NCBI GenBank assembly: GCA_026627305.1
Contig: JAPNVD010000026.1
Coordinates: forward strand, 1 to 47,244
DNA length: 47,244 bases
Direction of reading: 5' to 3'
Source of the DNA: Sulfolobaceae archaeon
GTDB lineage: Archaea; Thermoproteota; Thermoprotei_A; Sulfolobales; Sulfolobaceae
Below the pieces are notes generated by a model. It did not search any database. It saw only the letters and a program-made list of their open reading frames with translations, and was not told where the DNA came from. The translations under genes were made by a program, and so were the position numbers. Below, piece after piece: positions 8,064 through 17,054 of this stretch. How positions within the stretch are numbered: position 1 is the first letter of the stretch; every line of letters begins with the position of its first letter.

Positions 8064-9341
8064 ATGAAAAGTTATTTTGAGAACATACCACTTCAACAAA
8101 GGCTCCTATTTTTCATAGTCGCTGCAAGTGGTTTCCTAATAGATGGTTACGATCTCTCTAACATTTCGTTTGTCCTTCTCTACATCTCGAAACAGTTTGC
8201 CTTAACGAGTTTAGAGTATGGTTTATTAAGTTCAGCATCCTTAGCCGGAATGATACCTGGTGCACTGATCTTTGGATATATCTCTGATAAAATGGGAAGG
8301 AGCAAGTTAATGACAATTGATCTCATTTTCTTCACAGTTTTTGCAATTTTATCAGCGTTTTCACCAAACTTCTTAGTTATGTACATATCTAGGTTTTTAC
8401 TTGGAGTGGGAATAGGGGGTGACTATCCACTTAGTAGTACACTGATCAGCGAAGTGGCACCAAGCAATACTAGAGGTAGATATTTAACAGGTGCGATATC
8501 TCTCTATTGGATTGGAACTGCAATATCTCAGCTTGTAATTTTAGGAGTTCTTGGAACAGGACCCTATTTTTGGAAGTGGGTCTTTATAATAGGTGGAATC
8601 GTTGCGATACCAATAATCCTAGCTAGGATAAAATTATCCGAATCTCCTAGATGGTTAGCATTAAAAGGAAAATTAAAAGGAGAGGATGTACCGAAACCTG
8701 AAGAAGAGTCTAAGGGAGTTAACTCCTTCTGGGATATGTTTAAAGGTAGGCTGTTAATACTATTGCTCTTCACTAGCACAATATGGTTCCTATTTGATGT
8801 TGCTGCCTATGGGATTGGACTATACTACCCACTGATCTTGCACACGCTAGCCTTTCCCTCAGCATACAAAACCTTATATGGAACCTTAGCGATTTCAGCC
8901 TCAGCACTTGCATTTTACCTTGTAGGTACTTTCATAATTGATATAATTGGAAGAAAACCAACATTGAGCATAGGATTAGGCGTAATGGGACTCATCCTAA
9001 TTATAGGTGGTTTAATTAGTATAAAAGGAATATCTGCGCTAATAGCATTCATGCTCTTCGCTGGTATAGAACAATGGGCTGGAGCGGTGACATTGTTCTA
9101 TCCAACTGAACTGTTCCCTACGTCAGTGAGGTCTTCAGCTCAGGGATTTGCTACTTCTATAAGTAGGGTAGGCTCTGTTCTAGGGGTTACCATTTTCCCA
9201 GAAATGGTAAAAGCACTTGGATTCTCTATATCATTGGAGTTCTTCGGTTCTATGGCAATAATAGCCCTAGTTTTAAGCCTAGTTTTAGGTAAGGAGACCT
9301 CGAGAAAACCATTAGAGGAAACTTCAGAAGGATTGAAGTAA
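8064..9341 (+). CDS. MFS transporter, phosphate/sugar-porter-like
   Basis: A 12-helix major facilitator carrier of 425 residues. After helix 2 it has the MFS loop motif GYISDKMGRSK, then RFLLGVGIGGDYPLSSTLISE, whose GIGGDYPLS core is typical of the phosphate:H+ symporter (PHS) and related organic-anion groups. It also has the ESPRWLALKGK motif at the end of helix 6 and a second-half FIIDIIGRKPT loop with YPTELFPTSVRSSA. The start is a leaderless-type ATG 28 bases after an A/T box. Neighbours do not reveal the substrate; phosphate, sugars or aromatic/organic acids all fit this subgroup. Confidence 0.85.
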   Translation: MKSYFENIPLQQRLLFFIVAASGFLIDGYDLSNISFVLLYISKQFALTSLEYGLLSSASLAGMIPGALIFGYISDKMGRSKLMTIDLIFFTVFAILSAFSPNFLVMYISRFLLGVGIGGDYPLSSTLISEVAPSNTRGRYLTGAISLYWIGTAISQLVILGVLGTGPYFWKWVFIIGGIVAIPIILARIKLSESPRWLALKGKLKGEDVPKPEEESKGVNSFWDMFKGRLLILLLFTSTIWFLFDVAAYGIGLYYPLILHTLAFPSAYKTLYGTLAISASALAFYLVGTFIIDIIGRKPTLSIGLGVMGLILIIGGLISIKGISALIAFMLFAGIEQWAGAVTLFYPTELFPTSVRSSAQGFATSISRVGSVLGVTIFPEMVKALGFSISLEFFGSMAIIALVLSLVLGKETSRKPLEETSEGLK

Positions 9342-9419
9342 TATTCTCGCCTATAATGAAAATGCTTTTATTTTATCAATTTACTTAACCTTGTGGGTTA
9401 TAAAAGTAGACTGTACCAA

Positions 9420-9530
9420 ATGGGCTATTATAAGAGATATTATATAAAATACCTCTACATGTTCAGCAGAAGATACTTAACGAGAAGGTTTGCTATAAAG
9501 AAATCAAGAAAAGAGAGATTAAAGTTCTAA
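9420..9530 (+). CDS. Possible tiny basic protein (36 residues)
   Basis: The space between the MFS gene and the convergent ABC ATPase gene holds an open frame, ATG 9420 to TAA 9530. It encodes a very basic, tyrosine-rich peptide that begins MGYYKRYYIKYLYMF and ends with RRFAIKKSRKERLKF. It overlaps the 3' end of the ATPase gene by 12 bases. A TATA-like GTTATAAAAG (about 9397-9405) lies slightly too close (about 19 bases) for a leaderless start at 9420. Composition is unlike random A/T-rich sequence, but no family is recognisable. Confidence 0.3.
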   Translation: MGYYKRYYIKYLYMFSRRYLTRRFAIKKSRKERLKF

Positions 9531-10136
9531 CAATGTACCCTTCTCTATCTTATAACTGTTATTGCCTAACATTACTTCATGACTGTCTTGAGTAGTGAAG
9601 ACTAGGTCAATTCCCTCTCTCTTACATATTGTAAATACTGCCTTCATGAATTCTTCCTTATTATCTATGTTGGAAAAGGCTTCATCAACTAAGACTACAC
9701 TAGGTTTTACTAGTAGTGCTGTTGCTAAAGCCACCCTTATTCTGTTACCTAGACTCAACTTTGCTACCTTTTTGTCAGAATCATTTAATGGAACTCCTAA
9801 AGCCTTAGCTACCTCATTTACCTTATCCTTATCGACCTTCATGGATCTAACTTTAAACCCCCAAAGCAAGTGATCCATCACTTTAAGCGTTGGTATATAA
9901 CTATCCTGATTAATGAATATTATGTTTCTCTTGCTAATATCTAAATTTGTAACATCTATAGAGTTAACCTTAACATATCCCAAATCGGGCTTTACAATCC
10001 CTGCAATTATGTTAAGCAATGTAGTCTTTCCACTACCGTTCTTACCCGTTATCCCTATAATCCCTGAAGCTTTAAATTTCGCATTAAGAGTGAAATTACC
10101 ATAACTCTTTCTTACGTCGACTTCTATCATATCCAT
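9519..10136 (-). CDS. ABC importer ATPase, tungstate/molybdate type
   Basis: The 205-residue ATPase is the energising subunit of the oxyanion importer encoded with the two genes upstream. Walker A is GKNGSGKT (31-38), the Q-loop FINQDS, the signature LSLGN (127-131, replacing LSGGQ) and Walker B VVLVDE (147-152), followed by a D-loop (SNID) and an H-loop histidine in TTQDSHEV. It is short for the family: there is no C-terminal regulatory domain such as those of ModC or MalK, so substrate-dependent feedback is not expected. It is separated from the permease gene by 56 bases with its own A/T-rich box (10156-10164), so it may have a separate promoter. Confidence 0.85.
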   Translation of the reverse strand: MDMIEVDVRKSYGNFTLNAKFKASGIIGITGKNGSGKTTLLNIIAGIVKPDLGYVKVNSIDVTNLDISKRNIIFINQDSYIPTLKVMDHLLWGFKVRSMKVDKDKVNEVAKALGVPLNDSDKKVAKLSLGNRIRVALATALLVKPSVVLVDEAFSNIDNKEEFMKAVFTICKREGIDLVFTTQDSHEVMLGNNSYKIEKGTLLEL

Positions 10137-10192
10137 ATATTAAATATAACCAATCAAATATATTTCTATAATGTGGAGGAAAGGAAAAGGAT

Positions 10193-10987
10193 TCACTTAA
10201 ACAAGATAATATTTATTATTCTAGTTACGGCTATTAACAGCAGGGAGAATAATATTAACGTTGCAGAGGCCGTAATTGATGCATTAAAGTATGTTAAAAA
10301 CTCGTCATAAATGAACACAGATGCAGTACTCATACCATTAAATATCCAGCCAGTAACATAAGGTGCTATAAGCACTACTGAGCCGAACTCACTAATTGCC
10401 CTAGCTATGGCTGTTAGACCTGCTGATATAATGCCCTTTATAGCCCTAGGTAGTATAACGGTTATGTAAGTCCTGAACTCTGAGGCTCCCAAACTTCTAG
10501 CATAGAGCTCATAGCTTTGCGGTAAGGATTCGAAATAGTTCTGCATAGCCCTCACATACACGGGGGTAGAAACTATGAAAAGCGCTAATATCAGGCCAGT
10601 GTATGTATAATAAAATATAATTCCATGATCGTAAAGGAATTTCCCTAATGGATTTATTGGACTATCTAAGAATATAAGAGCTATACCGACAACTGGATGA
10701 GGAACAGAGGCAGGTATATCGACCAATGTCTCTATAAAAGGATTTTTATGCCTTGCAAGATAGTAAGCCAAGGGTGTAAAGAATACAATCGCTATAATAA
10801 CAGCTATGGTAGAGGAAAAGAAAGTAAGAGCTATGGAGCTTAAGAGTGCTTTACTAAACGCTACACTTCCGATATAAAATGAAGTATAACCATAAACGAG
10901 GATGTAAAGGATTGGAATTATTAAAATAAGAGAAAGAAAAAAGGACAATACCTTTAGGATTTCAAACCTGCGAGAAATTCCCCGCAT
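10193..10987 (-). CDS. ABC importer permease, tungstate/molybdate type
   Basis: A membrane permease of 264 residues with about six helices. It has the cytoplasmic coupling motif of binding-protein-dependent importers, seen as YARSLGASEFRTYITVILPRA (EAA-type loop, ending in the conserved G and P region). It also has the upstream SVPHPVVGIALIF segment, typical of ModB/WtpB-type oxyanion permeases. Its start overlaps the end of the binding-protein gene by 26 bases, so the two are translated from one message. It works with the 9519-10136 ATPase in the cytoplasmic membrane. Confidence 0.86.
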   Translation of the reverse strand: MRGISRRFEILKVLSFFLSLILIIPILYILVYGYTSFYIGSVAFSKALLSSIALTFFSSTIAVIIAIVFFTPLAYYLARHKNPFIETLVDIPASVPHPVVGIALIFLDSPINPLGKFLYDHGIIFYYTYTGLILALFIVSTPVYVRAMQNYFESLPQSYELYARSLGASEFRTYITVILPRAIKGIISAGLTAIARAISEFGSVVLIAPYVTGWIFNGMSTASVFIYDEFLTYFNASITASATLILFSLLLIAVTRIINIILFK

Positions 10988-12083
10988 ATTTTAGTTCACC
11001 ATTATTCAAAAGCTGTAATATAGGTTGCGGTACTTGTGATTCATTGTTATAAAACAGTAGGGCTGGATATATTGGTATTACATGGAACATCGACAACTCG
11101 TTTACATGTGAGATGAGGAACTTTATAAACTCGTAGGAAGCGTTTACGTTTGTGGCGTTTAATGGTACTGTGATGTAGAGATAGACTGGATTACCTCTAA
11201 TGGTTAAGTTCTGCCCATTAACAGTTATAGTGTAAGAGAACATGCTATACCAATGAGTTTCGTTAGGGTAGTAACCAAAGCTTAACCATGGTGGCAACTG
11301 TAAGTAATCTAAGTGCTGTGATACAGCATATGATACATAAGAGAATGTGAAATCTAAAGTACCAGCCTTTAGAGAAGGAACGTAATCAGCTGTCGTAGGT
11401 GCTGATTTTATGTAAGGTTCAGCTCTATCAACAAAATAGGATATGTTATGATTTGCATAAAGGTAGCCAGCCATTTGCAGTATTAGATAAGCATATAACC
11501 CCTCTGGATCACTGCTGGGGTTTGATATTCCTAAAGAGAAGTGACCTGATGTTAATAGATAGAAGAAGTTAAACCAGTATTTGCTTTCGTTTGTCTTCAT
11601 AGCCATGGTATAGTTAGAGTAAAGCTCATTCCAATACGGGTTCTGGGTAGTATAATTGGAGTAAATTATTGCCATTTGATCTGAAATAAAAGCTATAGCC
11701 CAACCAGGATTCCTTGATCCCTCTAGTTCCACAGCCTGTATATATGCTACAGGGACGAAGACGTTTGCAGGTACAGGAGTTTCTTTTGCTATTTCAGCAG
11801 CCAGTGCAAAAGACCCTCCTGGTATAACATGTACTGGTATATGCGTCTCATTATAGAACTGGGATGCTAGATAATTGAATATAGCTAAGTAAGCTCCAGC
11901 TACATATATCGTAACACCTTGAGATGTCGATGAGGTAGTCGTTGTAGAAACTGGAGAAGTAGTTGTTGTGACAGATACGGATGTTTTATGCGTTGTTAAT
12001 AGCAATATTCCCGCAATTACGGCTACTACAATTATTACAATAACTATAGATGCGATGACTATAGTACTCAATCCTTTAGACAT
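10962..12083 (-). CDS. Tungstate/molybdate-type ABC substrate-binding protein
   Basis: The extracellular binding protein of the importer. From ATG 12083 it has a 20-residue hydrophobic anchor, then a Ser/Thr-rich stalk (about residues 30-55, mostly T and S), then a type II periplasmic-binding fold. WtpA-like landmarks are VAGAY near the start of the fold, PGGSFALAAEI, WAIAFISDQMAIIY, LGISNPSSDPEGLYAY and LKAGTLDFTFSYVSYAVSQHLDYLQLPPW. The frame is open back to 12140, but that would overlap trpC and place charged residues before the anchor; the ATG at 12083 is a better signal start. Many N-x-S/T sites fit a glycosylated Sulfolobales lipoprotein-like binder. Tungstate versus molybdate cannot be decided. 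Confidence 0.85.
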   Translation of the reverse strand: MSKGLSTIVIASIVIVIIVVAVIAGILLLTTHKTSVSVTTTTSPVSTTTTSSTSQGVTIYVAGAYLAIFNYLASQFYNETHIPVHVIPGGSFALAAEIAKETPVPANVFVPVAYIQAVELEGSRNPGWAIAFISDQMAIIYSNYTTQNPYWNELYSNYTMAMKTNESKYWFNFFYLLTSGHFSLGISNPSSDPEGLYAYLILQMAGYLYANHNISYFVDRAEPYIKSAPTTADYVPSLKAGTLDFTFSYVSYAVSQHLDYLQLPPWLSFGYYPNETHWYSMFSYTITVNGQNLTIRGNPVYLYITVPLNATNVNASYEFIKFLISHVNELSMFHVIPIYPALLFYNNESQVPQPILQLLNNGELKYAGNFSQV

Positions 12084-12126
12084 ATGTATAGTTGGAAATA
12101 TATCCGGATAAAAATTTTTCCGGTAC

Positions 12127-12870
12127 TCATAAAAGCTCAAGTATTCTCATAGGATTCTCCATTAGTGAAGTACCTATTAGAAAAGCGTCAGCTTTCCTCA
12201 ACTTTAATATATCCTCTCTAGTCTTTATACCGCTTTCAGCTACCTTAGTTATGTTATCTGGAACTAGCTCAAGTAAATCCTTAACCGTATCCAAGTTTAC
12301 TTTTAAGTTAAATAGGTTCCTAGCGTTAATTCCCATGAATTTTACATCAAGCTGTAAAACGCTTTTTAGCTCATCCTCATTATTAACTTCAACTAAAGGC
12401 TCTAAACCGTATGATCTAGCATAATCTATCAAGTGTTCTAGTTCCCTCTCTTTCAGAATTGAGGCTATCAGCAAAACACCATCTGCGCCTAAATTATATG
12501 CTGAATCTATCTGATTCTCGGACACTACAAAATCTTTCATTAATATAGGCAAATCGCTGACTAGTTCAGAAACCCTCTTTAATATCTCATAAGATCCATT
12601 GAAGTACTTTTCTTCCGTTAATATGCTGAAACCTGCAACGTACCTTCTCAGATAATTAATATAACTTTCAAGTTCTCTATCGGAAGAGAAACCCGAGGGA
12701 GACCTTCTCTTATATTCAGCTATTATAGCGTTTACCCCGCTATTTTTCTTTTGTCTAATAGAGTCTAAAAACGAGTTTATTCTTCTATTCCTTTCAGTCT
12801 TTACTTTAGGTCTCTTTAAAGAGTGTTCTATAACATCCTTTAACCATCCATTAATGCCATCCTTTGGCAT
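12127..12870 (-). CDS. trpC: Indole-3-glycerol-phosphate synthase
   Basis: The enzyme closes the indole ring, making indole glycerol phosphate from CdRP. It is a (beta/alpha)8 barrel of 247 residues, the usual archaeal length. Motifs are AIIAEYKRRSPSG (E52 and K54 in the active site), SILTEEKYF, PILMKDFV with the catalytic lysine, GINARNL and VAESGIKT for phosphate binding. It is the last gene of the trp operon, 5 bases after trpG. The ABC binding-protein gene follows after 43 bases on the same strand and could receive read-through. Confidence 0.96.
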   Translation of the reverse strand: MPKDGINGWLKDVIEHSLKRPKVKTERNRRINSFLDSIRQKKNSGVNAIIAEYKRRSPSGFSSDRELESYINYLRRYVAGFSILTEEKYFNGSYEILKRVSELVSDLPILMKDFVVSENQIDSAYNLGADGVLLIASILKERELEHLIDYARSYGLEPLVEVNNEDELKSVLQLDVKFMGINARNLFNLKVNLDTVKDLLELVPDNITKVAESGIKTREDILKLRKADAFLIGTSLMENPMRILELL

Positions 12871-12875
12871 TTCAC

Positions 12876-13460
12876 CTACACCAGGTTTAGGAAATTATAG
12901 ATTATCTTTTTGCCCACCGAAGTTGCAACGCTTTCTGGATGGAATTGGACCCCAAATATTGGATACTCTACATGATGAATTGCCATGATTTCGTTATCTT
13001 CTTCAGAATAAGCATCTACAACTAGAGGATACTTTACATCATCCACCACTAGGCTGTGATATCTTGTAGCGTAGAATTCGCTTGGAACCTGATGATATAT
13101 AGATGCATCACTTTTCAGTTTTATCTTACTCAGCTTTCCGTGAAATACCTTTCTGGCCCTCCTGATCTTAGCTCCAAATACATAACCTATAACCTGGTGC
13201 CCTAAGCACACTCCTAGAATAGGAATCCTTGAGCCGTAAACTTTAACTATTTCGTTTGAGATGCCCACGTCTTCAACCTTTTCAGGGGTTCCAGGTCCTG
13301 GAGAGATTATTATCCTGTCAGGATTTATCCTCTCGACTACTTTAACACTAATATCGTCATTCCTTAAAACTATTGGTGTAGAGCCTAGTTCTCCAACGAT
13401 CTGAGCTAAATTATAAACGAAACTATCGTAATTATCGATTATTAAGGTTATATCTGGCAT
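12876..13460 (-). CDS. trpG: Anthranilate synthase glutamine amidotransferase subunit
   Basis: A class I amidotransferase of 194 residues that feeds ammonia from glutamine to TrpE. It shows the oxyanion strand SPGPGTP (53-59), the nucleophile Cys85 in GVCLGHQ and the His174/Glu176 pair in VQFHPES. It is a stand-alone domain, not fused to TrpE or TrpD. The trpE stop and trpG start overlap as TAATG, so the two are translationally coupled. Residues HGK around 107-109 are typical of the anthranilate rather than GMP-synthase type. Confidence 0.96.
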   Translation of the reverse strand: MPDITLIIDNYDSFVYNLAQIVGELGSTPIVLRNDDISVKVVERINPDRIIISPGPGTPEKVEDVGISNEIVKVYGSRIPILGVCLGHQVIGYVFGAKIRRARKVFHGKLSKIKLKSDASIYHQVPSEFYATRYHSLVVDDVKYPLVVDAYSEEDNEIMAIHHVEYPIFGVQFHPESVATSVGKKIIYNFLNLV

Positions 13461-14653
13461 TAGCTCACACCCAACGCAACCTTTAATGCCATTAATTTAT
13501 GTTCAGTCTCCTCATATTCTAACCTAGGATCTGAATCGTAAACTATACCAGCACCTGCCTGTATTCTTAGTAACTCCCTGTTGATAAATGCGGTCCTTAT
13601 AGCTATGGCGAACTCAGCATCTCCGTTAAAGTTGATATAGCCCACAGCACCAGCATAAGGACCCCTCTTATAATCCTCAAGCACCTCAATTAGGTTCATG
13701 GCGAAGGGTTTAGGAGCTCCACTTACAGTACCTGCAGGAAATACAGCTTTTATTACATCATAAACATTATGCCTCTTGTGAAGCCTTCCTATGACTTTAG
13801 AGACTATATGTTGTACGTGGCTGTATTTTTCTATATAGAACATTTCGGGAACCTGTACCGTTCCAGCTTCGCAAACCTTTCCTAGATCATTTCTAGCTAA
13901 GTCAAGTAACATCAGGTGTTCAGCCCTATCTTTTACGGAATTCAATAATTCCTCCTTCAGGGACTCATCTTCTTCATCTGTCTTCCCTCTTGGTCTTGTG
14001 CCAGCTATTGGGTATGTTTCCACGATGTTATCATGCAACTTGAAGAGGACTTCAGGACTCGCTCCTATTATCCTTCTATTGAAAAACTTTAGGTAATAGG
14101 TATAAGGCGATGGATTTGTATTCCTTAGCTTATCATAAAAGGTTACTAGACTCCCATTATATACATACCTATAAAACCTAGATAGTACCACTTGAAAAGC
14201 ATATCCTGCCCTAATATACTCCAATATTTCCCTTACTCCCTTCTCGTATTTCTCTCTATCTAGCATATCATCATAACGTGATATTTTAAACTCCTTTTTG
14301 CCCTCACCTCTTCTTAGACATCTCTCCAAATACTCATGATCTCCAGATATTGGGATAACTCTGTCATTTACATAAAGGGCTATGTTCTCAGGAATAAAGA
14401 ACTCAGCATAAGGCCAATTCTCTGCCTGAGGTTTGAGATCCTTTATCTTTTCCCAGAACCTCACTGCATCATAGGAAATGTAACCTATTGCACCGCCATC
14501 ATAAATTACATGATTACTCTTTATTCTGTAATCCTTTTTACTTGATAACATTTCGTTCAAAGAATTCAAGAAATTCTCATCGTTTCCATAAAGATAAGAT
14601 TTGAACCCCCACGCTATAATACTTACATTATTCCTATAGAGGTCTTCTAGCAC
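13460..14653 (-). CDS. trpE: Anthranilate synthase component I, N-terminus uncertain
   Basis: The chorismate-using subunit of anthranilate synthase. Strong family motifs are [87 protein letters not shown] and [17 protein letters not shown]. From the GTG at 14653 it has 397 residues, whereas relatives of about 420 residues carry an N-terminal stretch. The frame remains open upstream to 14707 and encodes matching sequence (KIVECLEDDYEVFG), but without ATG, GTG or TTG. The true start is therefore probably upstream at a near-cognate codon, preceded by GAGGTGGTGA at 14706-14715. The feedback-site motif LLES appears as VLED here. Confidence 0.93.
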   Translation of the reverse strand: MLEDLYRNNVSIIAWGFKSYLYGNDENFLNSLNEMLSSKKDYRIKSNHVIYDGGAIGYISYDAVRFWEKIKDLKPQAENWPYAEFFIPENIALYVNDRVIPISGDHEYLERCLRRGEGKKEFKISRYDDMLDREKYEKGVREILEYIRAGYAFQVVLSRFYRYVYNGSLVTFYDKLRNTNPSPYTYYLKFFNRRIIGASPEVLFKLHDNIVETYPIAGTRPRGKTDEEDESLKEELLNSVKDRAEHLMLLDLARNDLGKVCEAGTVQVPEMFYIEKYSHVQHIVSKVIGRLHKRHNVYDVIKAVFPAGTVSGAPKPFAMNLIEVLEDYKRGPYAGAVGYINFNGDAEFAIAIRTAFINRELLRIQAGAGIVYDSDPRLEYEETEHKLMALKVALGVS

Positions 14654-14696
14654 TCCGAATACCTCATAATCATCTTCTAGGCATTCAACTATCTTG

Positions 14697-15290
14697 CTAA
14701 GCGTTCTTCACCACCTCAGCTAACCTTCTCACTTTGTCTAAATCCTTTTTACCTGGATAAAACTCAATACCGCTTGAGACATCTATCCAACCAGGGTTGA
14801 GCCTTATGAATTCGTGAACGTTGCTTAAGTTTATCTTCCCACCAACTCCCGCATCTGGATGATAATCTAACATCTTCTTTACAACTTCTAAATTTACTTC
14901 AATTCCCTTTCTTGGAGAGTCAAATAATATGTAATCGCTGTATTTTTGAGCCTTCTTCAAGTAATCTAAATAATCTAGGGATGCAGGTACGAAGAGGATG
15001 AACCTTTTGCTCAGCATACTTAATTCCTCTAGCTCTCTATCGTTTAACACCCTATGTATTTGAACCATTTTGGTTGGTATTCTATCTATATCACTTATAG
15101 TACCGTTGACCCTGACTGCAACTAGAGGCTTATCCACGATCCTAGCAACCTTAAGGAGTTCTAAGTCTGAAACGAACCTAGGACTTATAGGGTCGTTAAT
15201 CATGCCCATGTAGCTTACACCGTCAATACTGTTTATTGCTATAGCGTCAGCTAGATTACCTATACCACAGATCTTCAGCTTAATACCCAC
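14697..15290 (-). CDS. trpF: Phosphoribosylanthranilate isomerase
   Basis: A single-domain (beta/alpha)8 barrel of 197 residues catalysing the Amadori step from PRA to CdRP. It has the catalytic KICGIG motif (Cys8), a VGGKINLSNV strand and a C-terminal IDVSSGIEFYPGKKDLDKVR segment with the catalytic aspartate and the phosphate-binding serine/glycine pair. The start overlaps the trpD stop by 11 bases. Its last codons contain the GAGGTGGTGA that may serve as ribosome site for trpE. Confidence 0.95.
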   Translation of the reverse strand: MGIKLKICGIGNLADAIAINSIDGVSYMGMINDPISPRFVSDLELLKVARIVDKPLVAVRVNGTISDIDRIPTKMVQIHRVLNDRELEELSMLSKRFILFVPASLDYLDYLKKAQKYSDYILFDSPRKGIEVNLEVVKKMLDYHPDAGVGGKINLSNVHEFIRLNPGWIDVSSGIEFYPGKKDLDKVRRLAEVVKNA

Positions 15291-16323
15291 GAACTTTCAC
15301 CAACAAGGAGTTTAGTCTGTTTATATCACCATTTGACGCTATAATCTCCTTTAACCTTTCAGGAAGTCCCTGTAATAGATGCCCAGCCAACTCATATCCA
15401 TCATCTAGGCTCTTAACTTTATTGATCAAGTAGAGTCCTAGCGCTGTGTTTAACCTTATGAATATCTCCGCATCTTTATCTAAGCCATAAGAAGCCCTTA
15501 AAGCCCTAAAAGCTGATTCTTCAGGATCCTTAACTAAAAGTTTAGTTATAGGTACTGAGGGAGCCTTAAAATCTGATGGCGTTATCACGTATTCCTCTTC
15601 TTTACTCCCATTTATTTCATGTACAAACGTCTTACCTTCTGGAGATACCTCATCGATTCCTGGCTCACCGTGGAATATTATCACTCTATCATAATCGAGC
15701 CTTTTAACAGCCTCAGCTAGCTTGGAAACGTAATCCTTTGAGAAAACCCCTAGTAGCTGATATCTAGCTCCTGCAGGATTTGTGAGAGGACCTAATATGT
15801 TAAATATAGTCCTAACACCCAAAGTTTTCCTAATAGGTGCAACGTTCTTCATACTGGGATGATAGAGCTGAGCGAATAGGAATACGAAGTTAGTGTTAGC
15901 TAACAATCTAGGTGCGTTCTCAGGAGGTACGATTATATTATAGCCTAAAGCCTCTAAGAAATCTGCACTGCCGCTTTTCCCACTAACTGCCCTATTGCCG
16001 TGCTTTGCCACAGGGTATAGAGAGCTTAAAAGTATTGCCACAACTGTACTCACGTTTAAGGTTCCTAATCCATCTCCTCCAGTCCCTGCTGTATCTAATA
16101 CATTTGCAGCAGAATTTATTTTGAGAGCTGATCTCCTCATGGCTTTGGCGAAGCCTACTATTTCATCAGGGGTCTCTCCCTTCATCCTTAGGGCTACTAA
16201 AATCCCTGCAGTTAGGCTCTCTGGTGCCTCACCTTTTATTATTTTAGTGGCAACTTCAGCAGCCTCTTCCTCGCTTAGATGTTGACCTTCAACTACTTTC
16301 TTCAAATAGTTAGCTAAACTCAT
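15280..16323 (-). CDS. trpD: Anthranilate phosphoribosyltransferase
   Basis: The enzyme transfers phosphoribose from PRPP to anthranilate. The 347 residues start with a small helical domain. They contain the PRPP loop [17 protein letters not shown] (GTGGDG 80-85), [18 protein letters not shown] with the second glycine-rich anthranilate/PRPP loop, and the [10 protein letters not shown] and DEVSPEGKT segments that bind metal and substrate. It overlaps trpA by 14 bases and trpF by 11 bases, so translation is coupled in both directions. Confidence 0.96.
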   Translation of the reverse strand: MSLANYLKKVVEGQHLSEEEAAEVATKIIKGEAPESLTAGILVALRMKGETPDEIVGFAKAMRRSALKINSAANVLDTAGTGGDGLGTLNVSTVVAILLSSLYPVAKHGNRAVSGKSGSADFLEALGYNIIVPPENAPRLLANTNFVFLFAQLYHPSMKNVAPIRKTLGVRTIFNILGPLTNPAGARYQLLGVFSKDYVSKLAEAVKRLDYDRVIIFHGEPGIDEVSPEGKTFVHEINGSKEEEYVITPSDFKAPSVPITKLLVKDPEESAFRALRASYGLDKDAEIFIRLNTALGLYLINKVKSLDDGYELAGHLLQGLPERLKEIIASNGDINRLNSLLVKVRGY

Positions 16324-17053
16324 CTAGGATCCCCCTTAAACCCCTTACGAGCTCAAGGGCTGAGGAAACCCCCTCCTTTTCTATTTTCTCAATGTATGCA
16401 GTACCAATGGCGACACCATCTGCCCCCGCTAGGATTACTTCTCTTATATCATCTGTGGATAACCCAAAGCCTACAACCAACTTATTTCTGACTAGATCTC
16501 TAACTCTCCTAACTAGAGCTGATGGTACTATAGGAATTGGGACTCCTGTAGTGGGTCTTACACCATAATAGAGGAATATATCGCTCAGATGTGAAACTTT
16601 AGAGATTATACTATCAGGAACTGTGGGGGTTACGAAGAGCACTGCCTTAAGTCCATGAGACTTTATCCTCTTATAATAATCCTCATAATTATCTATGTAA
16701 TCTATAAGTAGATCAGGAAACAGTACCCCATCTATTTCCATGCTCTTTAGCTCCTCTAGGAACTCATCTAGGTTCTTCTCGAATTCTTCAAGGTAAGTGA
16801 GTATAACTATAGGTATTGTTAGCTCCTTTCTAGCTAGCTTAAGAAGAGCTAGATAATCCTTGACCCTCTTAGAGACAATTGAGTAGCTTTTCCTAATTAC
16901 TGGTCCATCATATTTTGCATATTTTGGCGGTATACCTATCTCCATAATGTCACTACCTAACATCTCTGCTCCCTTTATGAACTTAATAAAATTCTCTTCA
17001 TCAGGATATCCAAGGGTCATATAAGATGCTAGCAGTTTCCTATTCCAGCTCAA
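16310..17053 (-). CDS. trpA: Tryptophan synthase alpha subunit
   Basis: The alpha barrel (247 residues) cleaves indole glycerol phosphate to indole and glyceraldehyde-3-phosphate. Catalytic Glu38 lies in DIMEIGIPP and Asp49 in KYDGPVIR. The intervening loop (PKYAKYD) differs from the bacterial PFSDPLADGP consensus. The phosphate-binding YGVRPTTG and GFGLSTDDI strands and the final [12 protein letters not shown] are intact. The gene starts one base after the trpB stop. The non-standard loop may go with the TrpB2-type partner, which is known in S. solfataricus to associate only transiently with TrpA. Confidence 0.94.
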   Translation of the reverse strand: MSWNRKLLASYMTLGYPDEENFIKFIKGAEMLGSDIMEIGIPPKYAKYDGPVIRKSYSIVSKRVKDYLALLKLARKELTIPIVILTYLEEFEKNLDEFLEELKSMEIDGVLFPDLLIDYIDNYEDYYKRIKSHGLKAVLFVTPTVPDSIISKVSHLSDIFLYYGVRPTTGVPIPIVPSALVRRVRDLVRNKLVVGFGLSTDDIREVILAGADGVAIGTAYIEKIEKEGVSSALELVRGLRGILDEFS

Positions 17054-17054
17054 T

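Noticed and set aside
12084-12140. Longer N-terminus of the ABC binding protein
   Set aside because: It would overlap trpC and place charged residues before the signal anchor; ATG 12083 gives a normal export signal.
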